Source of the DNA: Acanthaster planci
Lineage: Eukaryota; Echinodermata; Asteroidea; Valvatida; Acanthasteridae
Direction of reading: 5' to 3'
Length of the DNA stretch: 64,000 nucleotides
Assembly: GCF_001949145.1 (NCBI RefSeq)
Contig: NW_019091405.1
Coordinates: forward strand, 449,656 to 513,655
Positions 26,895 through 39,219 of the stretch are shown here, in pieces. How positions within the stretch are numbered: position 1 is the stretch's first letter; every line of letters begins with the position of its first letter. The position numbers and the translations under genes are program-made. The notes under the pieces were generated by a model. The model saw only the letters and a list, made by a program, of their open reading frames with translations. It was not told the origin of the DNA and searched no databases.

Positions 26895-27225
26895 TTTCAT
26901 AACACACCTCAAACTAGAAAAATATTATTTCAGGGTTTTAACTGTTCAATTCAACTTTAAAATAGCACTTCGAAAATTGCCAAAGAAAAAACTTGAAGGT
27001 TCATTTTGATGTCCCTTGGCGAAGTCTAATTTTGAGTTGCTGTACTCAACAAGGAAAAGAATTATTTTAGTGTTTTAACTGTTTAAATTCAACTTTTCAC
27101 TCAGTACCAAAAATTGCAAAGATTGAAAGTTCGTTTCAGTTTCCATGGACACAGTCTAATTTTGAGTTGCTGTATACAACTAGGAATGAAATCTTCCAGG
27201 ATTTGAACTGTTTCAATTCAGGACA
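26895..27225. repeat. Tandem array, about 132 bp x 2.5
   Basis: TCTAATTTTGAGTTGCTGTA occurs at about 27027 and 27160, followed each time by CAAC..GGAA and GTTTTAACTGTTT/GATTTGAACTGTTT. A partial earlier copy covers about 26895-27000. Confidence 0.65.
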
Positions 27226-27901
27226 ACCTCCAGATGGAGGGTGCAATAACCAGTCAAGAATTTTCAACACTAGTACCTGGCAAGGCACTAGTCTCTGGGA
27301 TTGAGGCGCGTGCAATATCTAGGCATATGTCAAATCACACTGACGCCAAATTCATGTACAAGCCCATATTAGAGAGCAATTGCAGAATACCCCGCCACTC
27401 TAAAAAACGACCACTGGAATGACTGGTTACATGGGTACAACTTGGTGAAAATCCCTTGAGAAGAGTATGACACTTTGACCTGTACCTGGCTATGAGGTTG
27501 ATCATGCGGGGTGGTGGAGTATTCTGCAATCGAGCTCATATGAGTGAACTACATGTGACCGTATTTCAGCCAACCAGGATAAAGAACCAGCAAGAGATGT
27601 GTTATAATGGGCATTGTGGCCTGCTCATAGATAAATTGTTTGAATGGTTCCATGACACCTATTGCCAAGGTGTTTGCTTAACCTAAACTTTAATACTCGC
27701 AACAGAAATCATAGTTGCTGTAACATTTAGAACACGTGTATGGCACGTGTAAGGGATCAGGTCTTTTACGCTTCCCCCATCCACTAAAGGGTGGGGCAAT
27801 ATGTGTCACTGACCCAACTCGTAATGTAAACACTAAAAAAGAGTCTTGTGTGATGTCAGTTTAACCTTCAAGGTGGGGACATGCCTTGATCCTTCTCAGT
27901 C

Positions 27902-30900
27902 TTACTGGCTGCCGGTGGGTTGATGCACACTCTCGTCCACTGGCGTTATGAAGACCTGGCATCCGTCCTTTGGTTTCAGAGTGGTGTCTACGACGTACCC
28001 CAGGTTCTGTCCCGGAACCAGGCTGAAACTGAAGTTCTGCAGGAGCTTGGCCAACAGGATACGAGCTTCAATCTGTACGAGAGGGCGTGAAAATGTGGGT
28101 GTGCTCAGGATTTACAAACTCCAGTCTTCATTTTCACATTCAAGTGCATTGCAGGAAGAAAATGTGACTTTGTAGCATGCCGGCCTTGTCAATGCTATAC
28201 TATCATTTGGATGGAAAAGTAGCACACCAATTCTTCGCTGGAGCAACTCCTTTGGACAAATTTCACCCCTTGACGGATGCTGGGGGTTACACAAACAATA
28301 TGCACAACAGAGAGACCTTTACCTTGGGGGCAGAATTCACTCACCCACCAAAGAAGAGACAAAAAACTGACCTTTTAGAGTTTTAGGGTCTATGATGAGG
28401 GCATAAAGCCATGCACAGAATCCCCTCTATACTCAAAAACTAGTTTGAAAGGAGGTGCAATGTGTCTGTTCTTTTAAAGCTTCACTTTCGAATTTGAATG
28501 TTAATTTTTCTGTTTTCTCAGAAACAAAATGAAAAAACTCACCATTGCAAACTGTTGGCCGATGCAATTTCTGGGACCAATGGAAAATGGCATCAAGGCA
28601 CCCGAGGAGCTACGAGGGGGTTGGGAAAAAAAAGCCATGTTGGTTTCAGTCAAGAAACTGAAGGATTAACCCATGTCCATTTGTACACATCCATAATGAA
28701 AATGCACACTGTTATTAAGCGCCTCTATTCAAACTGGAGGTGGTGAACTAGTAAGTATGAAAGCAGATTGGTGCTTGGGGTATTAACATGTTTTATGGAC
28801 CGAGTCGATGGCAAAGTCCATTGTTGGCTCCAAGCCAGTGGTGGTTAAACCACTCTGTCATGCTTTTATTCTAAACCTTTTTGTGTTAAAGTCTGATTAA
28901 ACTCAAAATCTATATTTTTCAAACAAATTTTATTTTCTGAAACATCATTCTAGGCATAACCTCTTGCACACTTCATATGGAAGCTGGTATGGGTTGTAAT
29001 ATGCGATAAAGCCCAGAATGCAACGTTACCAGTGCAGTGTCAAATTTTGGCTATACACAACAGATTCATTGGTTGTATTGCTCATGCCCGACTTATTAAA
29101 GGTCAGTGATTGTCATATAGGAGGACTACAGTCCATAAAATAAGAGTACAAAATTTGAGAAACAGGTTTGCGGGTACACCAGGGAATCAATCTCTTTTGG
29201 GTGAGTTGTGGTTCTTAAAAGAACCGGTGAGTGTTAACTCACAGAACCAGTGAGTTAACACTCACCCGTTCTTTTAAGAACCACACCTTGCCCAAAAGAG
29301 AATGATTCCATGGTGTATCCGTAAACCCATTTCTCATGTCTCTTCCACCATGCAAAGCTTCAAATCCCAAGTACAAAATTTCATATGAAGCAGGGAAAGC
29401 ATTGAAAACCAGTTGATAGTTTAGTCGTCATCTGTTACAAACCACCCAAGTAATAAGCTTCTGCCCAGTAAGAGTGGACGAAATGCCGCAGGTATATTTA
29501 TGAATGCCTTCTATGTTACACCTTTTTTAGGTCACGTAGCATGATCCAGTGAACCTGGCTTGGAACTCAAACTTCAGTTGGGACAGACAATCTTTTTGAG
29601 ACTGTTACCTTTCATTTCCAGCAAGGAAACGGTCGGGGGAAAACTCCAGGGCATTGGTCCAGTTCTGCTCGTTTCGGCTTATGGAGTAAAAGGACACCTG
29701 CAACGTAACAGAAAACCCACAACTACCAAATAACAGCATTCCAAAGGTCAGAGATTCCAGTCCAATTTAAATAATATTCCTAGCTTTCTCATATTTACAT
29801 CTGTACACAGAATCAGGGTTGTACCATGGGGGGGTGAGTGAGAAGGATCTATCCTCCCACATTTTGACCAGGGGGATCATGGACCATATGATCATCCCCC
29901 TAACATTTTGGAGGTGAAACGCAAGGAATACAGCTTTCGAGGTCATTTTCAACTTTCCAACAACTGAAATGGAAATGGAGCATTAACTGTACAAAAACCG
30001 AAATTGTTTTACTCCGAAGTTATGGCGTTATTAGAAGTTATTAGAGTATTTAGTATACACTGAATGTTCATCATCATCATGAATAACGCCCCTAGTGGAA
30101 TGAGAAACCCAGCCCTTGACATTTTCAGGATTTTGCTCATCCCTCATCTCATCTGGCCAATCTCCATCATTGCACAGAACGACAATGAACGAAATGCCTT
30201 ACAGCCACTAATGACCCGGCAGGTATCTTCACCCCGTCAATCACCACGTCTTCAGTGGAAATCCTGGACGTCCCGGTGGCTGGGGGACACAACCTCAGAG
30301 TTTCCTTTAGAACCTGGGAAATACCGGTAGGTTGGGTGAGGGGGGAGACAGAACATTGGTATGAGGAGAAACATAGGGGAAAGTGACGTGTCAAGCTTGA
30401 TATGTAAGTCAGAAACCTGAAAATCATTCAACTACTGACTTTTCACAATCATGACAATGAAAATGGCGCCTCACTGAGAGCTGATGATTTTGAGACATCT
30501 TGATTATTTCTCACAGTTTCACTAAAGCAACCATTAAACGGTGATCTATCATACAAAAAACACTGGCTTTAAAACGACTGCACTTATTCGCTCGACCAAA
30601 TTCAAAAGAGTTTTAATACAGTAGGTCTAGCACAGCTAAAGAAAAGTTAAGAGATTGTTGTATTAACCAAAATGATTTTCACTCCACTTAAATTTAAACG
30701 TTGTCCTTCATAGACATTTGGTAAAATCAAATTATTGAACAAAAGCCGACAGTTTTCCAGTAGTTTAAAACAAGACCAGAAAAACCGTTTCCCTGGCCAT
30801 GATGTGGAGTTTAACCACAAAACCGTCAATTCTGTCTAGTTACACTTCTGGATTCCAGAAGGGAAAAATTTCTTTAAATGTACTATATATAGACTATATA

Positions 30901-33900
30901 CATGTACGTAGAGACAACCTAGTACTTACAGCTACTGTGTATTCCAACTTGGACAGATCCTCATATGGGATGTATTCCTTGTCGGAAACTACGGCATCTA
31001 CTTCTGTCTTCAGCCTATCAAGAAAGATTGGGAAAGAAAGATTGGAGGTAGCACAAAATATCAGGGAGGTTCACTTTCACTGATCAACAGAATGTTTTAT
31101 CTTGCAGCTGGTCTCCAGAAGTTAGTGCGAGTTGTTTGTTTGGATCAAGTCTGATTCAAGATTTAGAGCTAATCAAAGTCCCATAGAGTGGAAAAATTTA
31201 TGTAATCATCATTCTATGGAACTTGGAAAGAAGGACATTCGCAAACACAATGCCCTTTCCGCACCTGTGCCGATTACAATACCTCAATGAAATCTAATAG
31301 ACATATTATTACCTGTACATGACCTCAGGATGCTGGCACAGTTGTAACATGGTGGATGACAAAAGATTAGCAGTTGTCTCGTTGCCTGTCGTGGGGTATG
31401 AGGAAGAGGGAAGATTTACAGCATATAGATTTTACTGGACGCCATCTTTGAAGGAATATTCAAACTGCGTTTGCAATGCAAACAGGTGCGTCCGTGTGCA
31501 GTGTGCAAATGTTCTCTACTCGCCCGCGTGTTGGTCCAAATATCTTCAAAATATGACACAGCTGATGTGCACGTCAAAAAGTTAAAACTAAAAAATGCTG
31601 ATGTACGTGGTAAGGCCCCCCCCCAAAAAAGTCTTTGGTTTCTGGTCAGGGGCTGGCTCCAAAAGTGGTGTGCCAAAGTGGCTTTGGTTTTTTTTTACCC
31701 TCACCTTTTTCTGGAAATGATGCATGATAATGCACTACGTCCATCGCAACTGCATGTGCATGTAACTCCGGCTGCTGCCAACACTAAAATAGACTGTCCA
31801 CCGCACTTTTACTGTTTAAACTCATTTTCAGCTTGTACATGTACATAGGACATAAGACCACCTCATTTGTCAGGTTCCCAGATGTAAATGTATAATACAG
31901 AAATGACGTCATGTGAAAAACAGTCTCCGACTAAACATGGGGAACTACAGTGACTCCTTTACTGTACATATTACTCAACCATACCTCATCAAAAAACACG
32001 TTAAAATTACACAGTAGCAGGATTCCAGTCAATTAAGCAAGCTGGGCAGCTTTTGGACATTGTTTTATACCAAAGCAAAAACTTTTCTATTTTGCACAGG
32101 TCTACAGCGACACGCGCTGACCAGAAACCGGAGACTTATTTTTGGCCTAATCTGCAGGAAGTGGCTTCATTTGAGAAAGGCCTTTTAATTTTTACCACAT
32201 TTCATACACAACTAGCCGAACAGGAAAGCACCACTGATCTCGTAGTTGTCTAGGCTCAAGCAGCAAAATATCTTCAGTGTGATTCATATAAAGAACTCAG
32301 ATGGCTAACACCGACTCGCAATGACTTGTGGAACTGACTGCTGATTCTGCCTAGGTAAGATTAGTTGCATTAGTTTTATTAGGATTATCTCAAGGTTTTT
32401 AATGCAATGTGGTTGTTTTATTTTTATGATTTTGGTCTGTGGTTTGGGGTTGGGTTGGTGCTGGTTGTTCAACTGTTGTTCATTGGTTGTTTCTCAATTC
32501 CCTTCAAACTTATGTTTAATGTTTTTTAGTCCTTATGATTTCTAAATGATGGTTCTTAGAGTTAGTCTTTTTATATGCCATTGAATGATATGTCCAAAGT
32601 TTTAACTACGGTACCTTGGTTTTGGCTTTGGTTTTGATGTAATTCTCTGTAACAAAATGTGTTAAAGAAATTTTACTTTGATTGGATTATTTTGTTAATA
32701 GTTTCAGGAAAGCGACCTAAACATTTTTAAATGGATTTGGCGTTATATAAGATTATTATTATTAGTAGGATTAGTTTGTCTGGTGGATTCTGTATATCAC
32801 CGTGGAGCTGAGAACTGTTTAAGCTTTGGCTCCTCGGCAAGAAAGTTAAATGGGTGTCACTAATGACCTCTGGTAGATAGGAAGACAGGGCAATCTTGAA
32901 ATACCAAAAGTAATCAATTCTGCTAGTTGAGTTTTGTTGAAATCTTAAAAAAAAATGATATGCCACTTGTAGTCCATATCAATATTACAGGGACAGTAGA
33001 CAAGTAAGGAGACCATACCATCAGTGCAACTTACCAGCCAGGAAGAAGGTGGTGAACTCATCCACCATTTCTTCCATGTCCAATCCTCCTGTCGCCGAAT
33101 GCTGGCAGGCTTGAAGGATGAAGGACAGGATGTTGTTGCTGAGCTCTTCCCCTCTCCCTAAGGCTTTCATCTGCTTCTGGATGATCATCCTTCCGGTCTC
33201 TCTTAACTTCTGGATGGCCTGGCGGACCGTGGCGCGATAGTCCCGTGCTGATCTTGAGGGGTTGCACTAGTCACAAAGCACCAATACTTGCAACAACAAT
33301 TACAAATGTCCAAAGGTCTTTGGCCAGTTACATCTGTTTTAAATTTTATTGCAATAAAGCACCCAAATGTCAGAAAAAGGTTACACCTTACTTGAGACAA
33401 CGGAAGTCGCGCACAGTAAAAATTGGGCAATATTTCATCCTAGTTTACAGTCAACATATAAACCAAACCATCCACACCTTCAGCTACAGTTCGGTTAATC
33501 AATCATACTTTACATGTGTAAAAATAACCAAACATCTGCAGTATCCAGAATTGTGAAGACTCAACTCGAGTCCCAAGTTTTAGTGACTCAACTCAAGTTG
33601 AGACAGGTAAACTCAAGTCGAGTCACTGTTAGCAAATAATTAGACTCAACTTGAGCCCTTCATCTGTAGACCAAGACTCGAGTCCCAAAAATAAAAGCAA
33701 ACTTCTTTGCGAAAAATTATTTGTAATGACTCATAGTGCAGGTTTATAATGTTCACGTCGTGTTTTTATCAACAAAGGTACTATATGGTGTGACCACGTG
33801 TAGGAACCAAGAATTAAATTTAAAATGCAAAAAATAGACTTTCTCTTGTTTTTATTTATCAGATTGTATTCAAATATTGGAGACTTGAATTGACTTGAGC

Positions 33901-36900
33901 TAAAACTTTGCTCAACTCAACTTTGTGCCTAATGATGAAACTTGAATCACTATGTTACAATGACTCGACTCGAGTCACTATGTTACAAGGGTTTGACTTG
34001 ACTCAACTCACAAAGCATAGAGACCTATTACACTCTGGCAGTATCATGCAGATTTTCATTCTCAAAACCCATGAAAAAGCACATACCAGTCCCTCTTGGC
34101 CACATTATTGCAATTCACCTGAAGTGATTACTGCCTAATCCATCTTGACCACATTCAAAGATTTTGTGTGGTGTGACCCCATTGTACAAGAACCTAATTA
34201 CCGGTAATCTGATGTCGCATATTTCTGTAATCTACAGTATACGGGAGTGGGTCCAGTATACATGAAAGTACTGCTTGAAGAAGATTGGAAAAAAAACAAA
34301 GTGGGAAGTACTTTTCTCGGTTTAATGAATTGTTTTACATAATTTTCAGCACAACTGATTTCTCCAAAGGTAATTTTCTAATGTAGAGATAGATGGATGG
34401 AATGAATTATATTTACAACAGAGCAACAAAGTACCGACCAAAACAGACCAGTGGTAATTTCATCAATTTTGAGGTGTCGTGATCACTTTTCTGCACCAGT
34501 TTAAATAAGCAGAGGACTTAATACTGAAAGCAATTTCTAAAAATATAAGCAACAAGGTGCCCCTTTACCAGTGTTGTATGACTAGAGTCCTGGACTCAGA
34601 CAATCGAGTCACATTTTTCATGACTCAGACTCAACCCGAGTCACATTGGACAATGACTCTGACTCAATCATATTGACTTGGACTTGAGCTTGGTGGCTTG
34701 TGACTCGAGTCAAGTATTTTCATTAAACATATTTACCGTATGTGCCGTCATAAATTAATTTGTATGAACCCGTGCTATCACTGGTTTGCATGCGTGGGGC
34801 GTTGTAGCGTTGCACATTTTCCACTTCGCCCATTTATGTAGCCTACGGCTAAGTATCCACTGATGAGTCCACTAGACACGTCATATTCCATATTTACAAA
34901 GTGTGCGACGGTAATCAGACTATGCGCTGGGTGCAAGCACATTTGTTATTTACACGTGAGTACGGACGTGCATATACAACTTTGATTATGGAAGTTCCTC
35001 CATGGTTTGATTCACTTAGAATAATTGACCGAACAACTTGATTCAAGATTTGTGACTCAGACTCAAGGTTTCTGACTTGTGACTTGGACTCAGACTCGAG
35101 GTTTGTAACTCGAGACTTGGACTCTGACTCGAGGCTTCAGACTTGGGACTCGAACTTGACACTGCTGACTTGACTACAAAACTGCCCTTTACCCAGGTCC
35201 AGGGATTCTCAAACTGCTGAGTCAGCGCATTGAGGGCCAAGTCAAATTCCTTGTTGAATGAAGTGATCTTCTCTGCATCAAATTGGTGGAAGTCTGATCC
35301 AAATGCAACCTGCAATGATACACAGAAATTCTGCTAAAATGGTCTCAAATACTGACATTTACACCATCCCAAGAAAGCTGATTTTCTGTCCAACAAACTA
35401 ATATCTACACATAAAGAATGGCAATGAGGTCACTAGTGCATATCTATCTCCCCTGAGGGGCTCTGAGCGCCCAAAAGATCCTATCTCCCCTGAGGTGGAC
35501 CTAGAGGGGGCATTTTCCTAGCAAAAGTGGCTTCCTTGGTGGGAAGTGAATTTTGCCAGTTCACAAATGACTAAGAACTGAAGAATGCATGCATTACAGT
35601 CGCGTTTCTACCAGCGACCAAGTGAACACTACCCACCAATATGGCTCTTTTCAAGTGATCAGGGCCGGGGTGCTTCTGCTCAAGGTGGATTTCCCTTGGC
35701 CTTTGCCTCGGAAAATATGGCTGTACCGAGGCTGTGCAAAACACCTGATGTCATGCCACTTCAAACATGTTCAGAGCATGGGAGTCACGGTGCTAGTACA
35801 CGGCCACGCTGGAAGGGCCAACCACGTGTGAGCTACTGACCCAGCATGTGCTCTATTTTTCAGCATGCCTTTGTGTTCAAACACCAAAGTGTCTCTTACT
35901 GACCTTGGCAATGATATCTATAGTGGCCTTGTTCAGTGCCTCAATGAGTCGAACACCTGTCTTGCCATCAGCTTTTGACTTGAGGTAACCCACCAATAAA
36001 TCAGAACTAGAATTGAATTGACTGATGCACGTCTTCAAGTAGCTTTAAAAAAATGAACCAAAAACCAGGATGACACATTTGGGTAACGAAACTGTCATGC
36101 AAAACATACCACAAAGGATATCACAAAGAAACAGATGATGGTTGCCATTTACCAAAATAATGACACATTCAAGAAACAAATAAATTTATCTTGGATTCCC
36201 CTTTTTTACCCTTTATATCCCTTATACAACACTCTTTATAAAATCTAATGCAATGGGCACCAACATCTTACGTGAGTCTATCTTTTCCGTTTGCCTTGTT
36301 GGTCCATCCATCTTGTTTTAGGTAAGTTTAGGTAATGGAGTCAAAAAACAAACATTATCCTAATGCATTTCAATTCATCTTGCCCTTTAACCAAGTCCCA
36401 GCCTGGCACTACCTCTGGTCCCCACCTTGCACCCAACCTGGCGGCATTGTCCCTCCCCCCCCTTCCACACTAACAAACAGTTGGAATGATTCAGAGTGCT
36501 TACTTTCGGCTAAAAGCTGGGTTGAAAATTTCCCGTCTCTTGAGCCACAATTCATGATTTGTCTCTGTCACCAGACCTCGGCCCAGAAACCGTGCGCCAA
36601 AGATGGACGCAATGCCATCATAATTCCATCCTTTACGATACTTGAGATTCTCCAGCACGAGGATTTCCTGAATGGGGATACGGAACACTGCCCTGAAATC
36701 TCCTCAGCTTGGGAAAAAAAGGTATAATCATTTCCTACACAATGATGGAAAATCCCACTCACATCACCTTTTTATTAGTTTTGAAGCAGTTAAACTTAGT
36801 TAACATTGGTATACAGAACTAGTTCTGTTTTTTTTGGAGGGGGGGAATACTGTAGCGTGTCCTACTTATTGGGCTCTGACGCTGTCACAGAAGCACACAG

Positions 36901-39219
36901 TCAACCACAAATCGCCGTTCCGGGCAAGAAACCTCTGTTTATTTTCCCGACGTCAACAAACCTGTTTTTCGTACACAAGCTCTAGACACGAGGTGTCTAG
37001 GCGGGGACTGTACAGTTGCGAGGTGGGAAAACCGCGGGCCGTTCACATACCAGTGGGGGCAGCCAGCTAGCTCCATGCGGGTCCGAGCTGGTGCCCCCAC
37101 CGGCCGAACCTGCCGGCGCTACAATACACTAACATTAAGTGAAATTTGCTTGGCAAACTGAGACCAAGTGGTGCATATGTTACCCAACCTCACAAAATGA
37201 GTCACACATTGTAAGAGCCGCTTTGGAGTTCAATGCCTCAAACGAACTTGCAAACAGTAAGTCAAAATCTTTTCACCCACACAATGCCCACATTTTTTTT
37301 TCATTTGGATGCCATACTGAGTAATACATCACTAAAAGGAGATCAGCTCTTTCTGTTTCTAACGGAAACCAAAACTGCATTACTGGTAAAAACAACCTTA
37401 AGACTCGTTGTTCGGGATCTGCTTGTCACACATATTTATGCACATTTTATTGACATACCTTAATGACACGGACGTCATGGAAATACACCATGCTTACATG
37501 TAATAACCAAACAACGCAAACTGGCCCAAACTCATCAGCCCTGCATTTAAAGATAGAAAAAGGCATGAACGTCAGTCGAGCCATATCCAAAAGTCTCATC
37601 TGTCTATGCGACAAGGCCATAGCCACTGGCTTGCGGCTTTCCAAAGACAGGCATGTTATTGCCAGCCATAGCCAGAAGTTTTAGGCATGGCCTTACAACA
37701 TGCACAAGGATAGCAACTTTGGGAATACACAATAACCAAGGCCAAACTAGAGCAACCCCAAAATTTGGCAATTTCTTTCTTAGCATTTATAAAGAAACAA
37801 TGTGTGAAAAGATGATTTTGGGACATTTTCTCACTTATTTCCAAAAACAAGTAAAATGACCCTAAATCTACCCTCATCCCTAAAATAATGGTACACCGGT
37901 ACAAGGTCATATGAAGAATTCTAAAATGTGTAGCCCCTTAAGAAATGTTTGCCCCCTCCCCCCCAAAAAAAATTGGGTTCTGAATTCCCCTTTACAGAAG
38001 CCAACATTGCAAAACAAAAATTGAACATATGTTTAATCAGGCACAAAGGTGCATTTTTAAGGATCTCATTGAAACAAAAAAAAACACATTTCTTTGACCC
38101 TTTACATAACCAAAGGGGCAAACATTCCCCCTTTCTTGAATTTAGAATGAGAAAAGCTTTCTTGCAAATAACATAAGAAGCCCCAAATTGTCACCGCTCA
38201 AAAGGAAAATAAAAGGTTATGATAAGAAATTCCCCAAATATTTGGTCCTTCCCCCTCCCTGGAAACATTGTGTACTCCCCCTCCTAACATGTGGCTCTGA
38301 ATCCATGCTTGAGTGTGCCAGGGACTGAACGCCACAACAAAAGCAACATGAATCAATGTAAACAGTTTACTGACCAATCTTTGACAGCATCCTCCATTAA
38401 TCGGCCTCTGGCTACATAATCCCTTATGTCTGGAATATTCCCCAGAAAAAAACTGTAGGAGAAACAAAATAAAAAAACTTTGAAGACTCACGCCTATTAA
38501 ACATACACTGTAGCTCTTTTCAACCAATAAGGGGGTTGCTTCTGCCAGAGGTGGATAGCCTTGTGTGTACAGGGCACCGTGCCATCTACACCACTTTGGT
38601 GAATCACTATACAGTCCAATGACTGACTTGAAACACTGCACTGCTAGGGGCATCTTGTAACCAAGACTATTACCCACTTTGTTAATGTCCTCACCGCCAG
38701 GGATCGACGTCTTGTAACCAAGACTATATTACCCCCTTTGTTAATGTCACTGAAAATACCATCTTGCATGTGTTGCACTGTATGAACAAGTTTGCTCTTT
38801 ACGTTTTATTTCAAGTGAACATCCAACAATGACAATACTGTGAATGGCAAAACAATATACCAGCGCATCCTTGATGAGAAGTCAAGTACATGTATGTACC
38901 TTCAAGTTCCACTGAATGAAGTGGCAAAGGCTATTCTCTAAAGGATCAATTTTCAACGATCATAAAAGCAGCACGTTTGTACCATTCATGTGAGCTTGCT
39001 ACCAGAAATAGCATTCTTCATAGAAGCAAAAAAAAAAATAAAAAATAAAAAAATAAAATTTTCATGGATGATTACAAACCTCCGTCTCTTTGGTCCAGGG
39101 ATATGACTGTACTTCCAGTGACGGTAGTGGAAAAAAACAACAGCGACAATGAATGCAACCAGAGACAATGACAGCAGTGATGAAACGGTTGCCAAGGCAA
39201 CCATACCAGCAGACACCAT
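27902..39219 (-). CDS. CYP46A-like: CYP46A-like cytochrome P450, copy 2 (inverted paralogue)
   Basis: Thirteen minus-strand exons: 39219-39080, 38452-38375, 37540-37459, 36667-36504, 36042-35904, 35309-35193, 33266-33035, 31385-31313, 31014-30930, 30313-30203, 29697-29609, 28609-28543, 28072-27902. Every exon matches copy 1 in length and phase, giving 515 residues with no stop or frameshift. Seen: signal anchor and HIPGPKRR, I-helix GNETTAN, ExxR as ETLR followed by LCPPATGTSR (copy 1 has LCPPGNGTVR), FSPDRF, and heme loop FSIGPRNCIG with Cys452. It should be a working ER sterol hydroxylase-type P450; the substrate is not provable. Divergence is uneven: exon 10 differs at about a quarter to a third of bases, exon 13 at about 8%, and exon 7 is almost identical. 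Introns hold a solo LTR, a GACTC-rich array and a long hairpin. Confidence 0.92.
29156..29336. repeat. Long hairpin/MITE, 87-bp arms, in CYP46 copy 2 intron 11
   Basis: Arms 29156-29242 and 29250-29336 are reverse complements with about 10 mismatches in 87 and a 7-bp loop (AGAACCA). The innermost part GTGAGTGTTAACTCAC is itself palindromic. Being intronic it would be transcribed with the gene. A non-autonomous transposon origin is likely. Confidence 0.85.
33560..35160. repeat. Degenerate GACTC/GAGTC-rich satellite clusters
   Basis: Two clusters, about 33560-34015 and 34585-35160, both in intron 6 of CYP46 copy 2, are thick with GACTC, GACTTG and GACTCGAGTC strings in both orientations. Unit length is irregular. 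The second cluster runs to within about 30 bp of exon 6. TGACTCA strings resemble AP-1 sites but are expected by chance in such a repeat. Confidence 0.7.
36851..37123 (-). mobile_element. Solo LTR (273 bp), TGTAGCG...CGCTACA, in CYP46 copy 2 intron 3
   Basis: Begins TGTAGCG and ends CGCTACA, flanked on both sides by ATAC (36847-36850, 37124-37127), a 4-bp target duplication. Reverse-complement relative of the solo LTR at 43479-43747: shared segments include the GGGTCCGAGCTGG region and AATAAACAGAGG with its poly(A) signal. No internal retroviral-type sequence between or beside it. Ty3/gypsy origin is inferred from end sequence and duplication size. Confidence 0.85.
38652..38750. repeat. Tandem duplication, about 58 bp period
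   Basis: TCTTGTAACCAAGACTAT and the following TACCC..CTTTGTTAATGTC occur at 38652 and 38709. In intron 1 of CYP46 copy 2. Confidence 0.75.

Larger units (their letters stand above)
23449..27901. other. Tail-to-tail spacer between the two CYP46 genes
   Basis: AT-rich, no coding exon recognised. The first ~65 bp after each stop (23449-23515 and the complement of 27835-27901) are near-identical inverted copies, so the duplicated block includes the proximal 3' UTR. The middle holds two tandem arrays (25881-26285, 26895-27225) and an inverted repeat around 26726-26870 (AGGTCACTAGTGCAC / GTGCACTAGTGACC). Confidence 0.6.

Noticed and set aside
33908-34080. TGACTCA strings as functional AP-1 enhancer sites
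   Set aside because: They arise automatically in a GACTC/GAGTC-rich array; no independent support.
38198-38677. 159-codon minus-strand open frame
   Set aside because: It overlaps CYP46 copy 2 exon 2 in a different frame and continues into intron, without family similarity; a shadow ORF.
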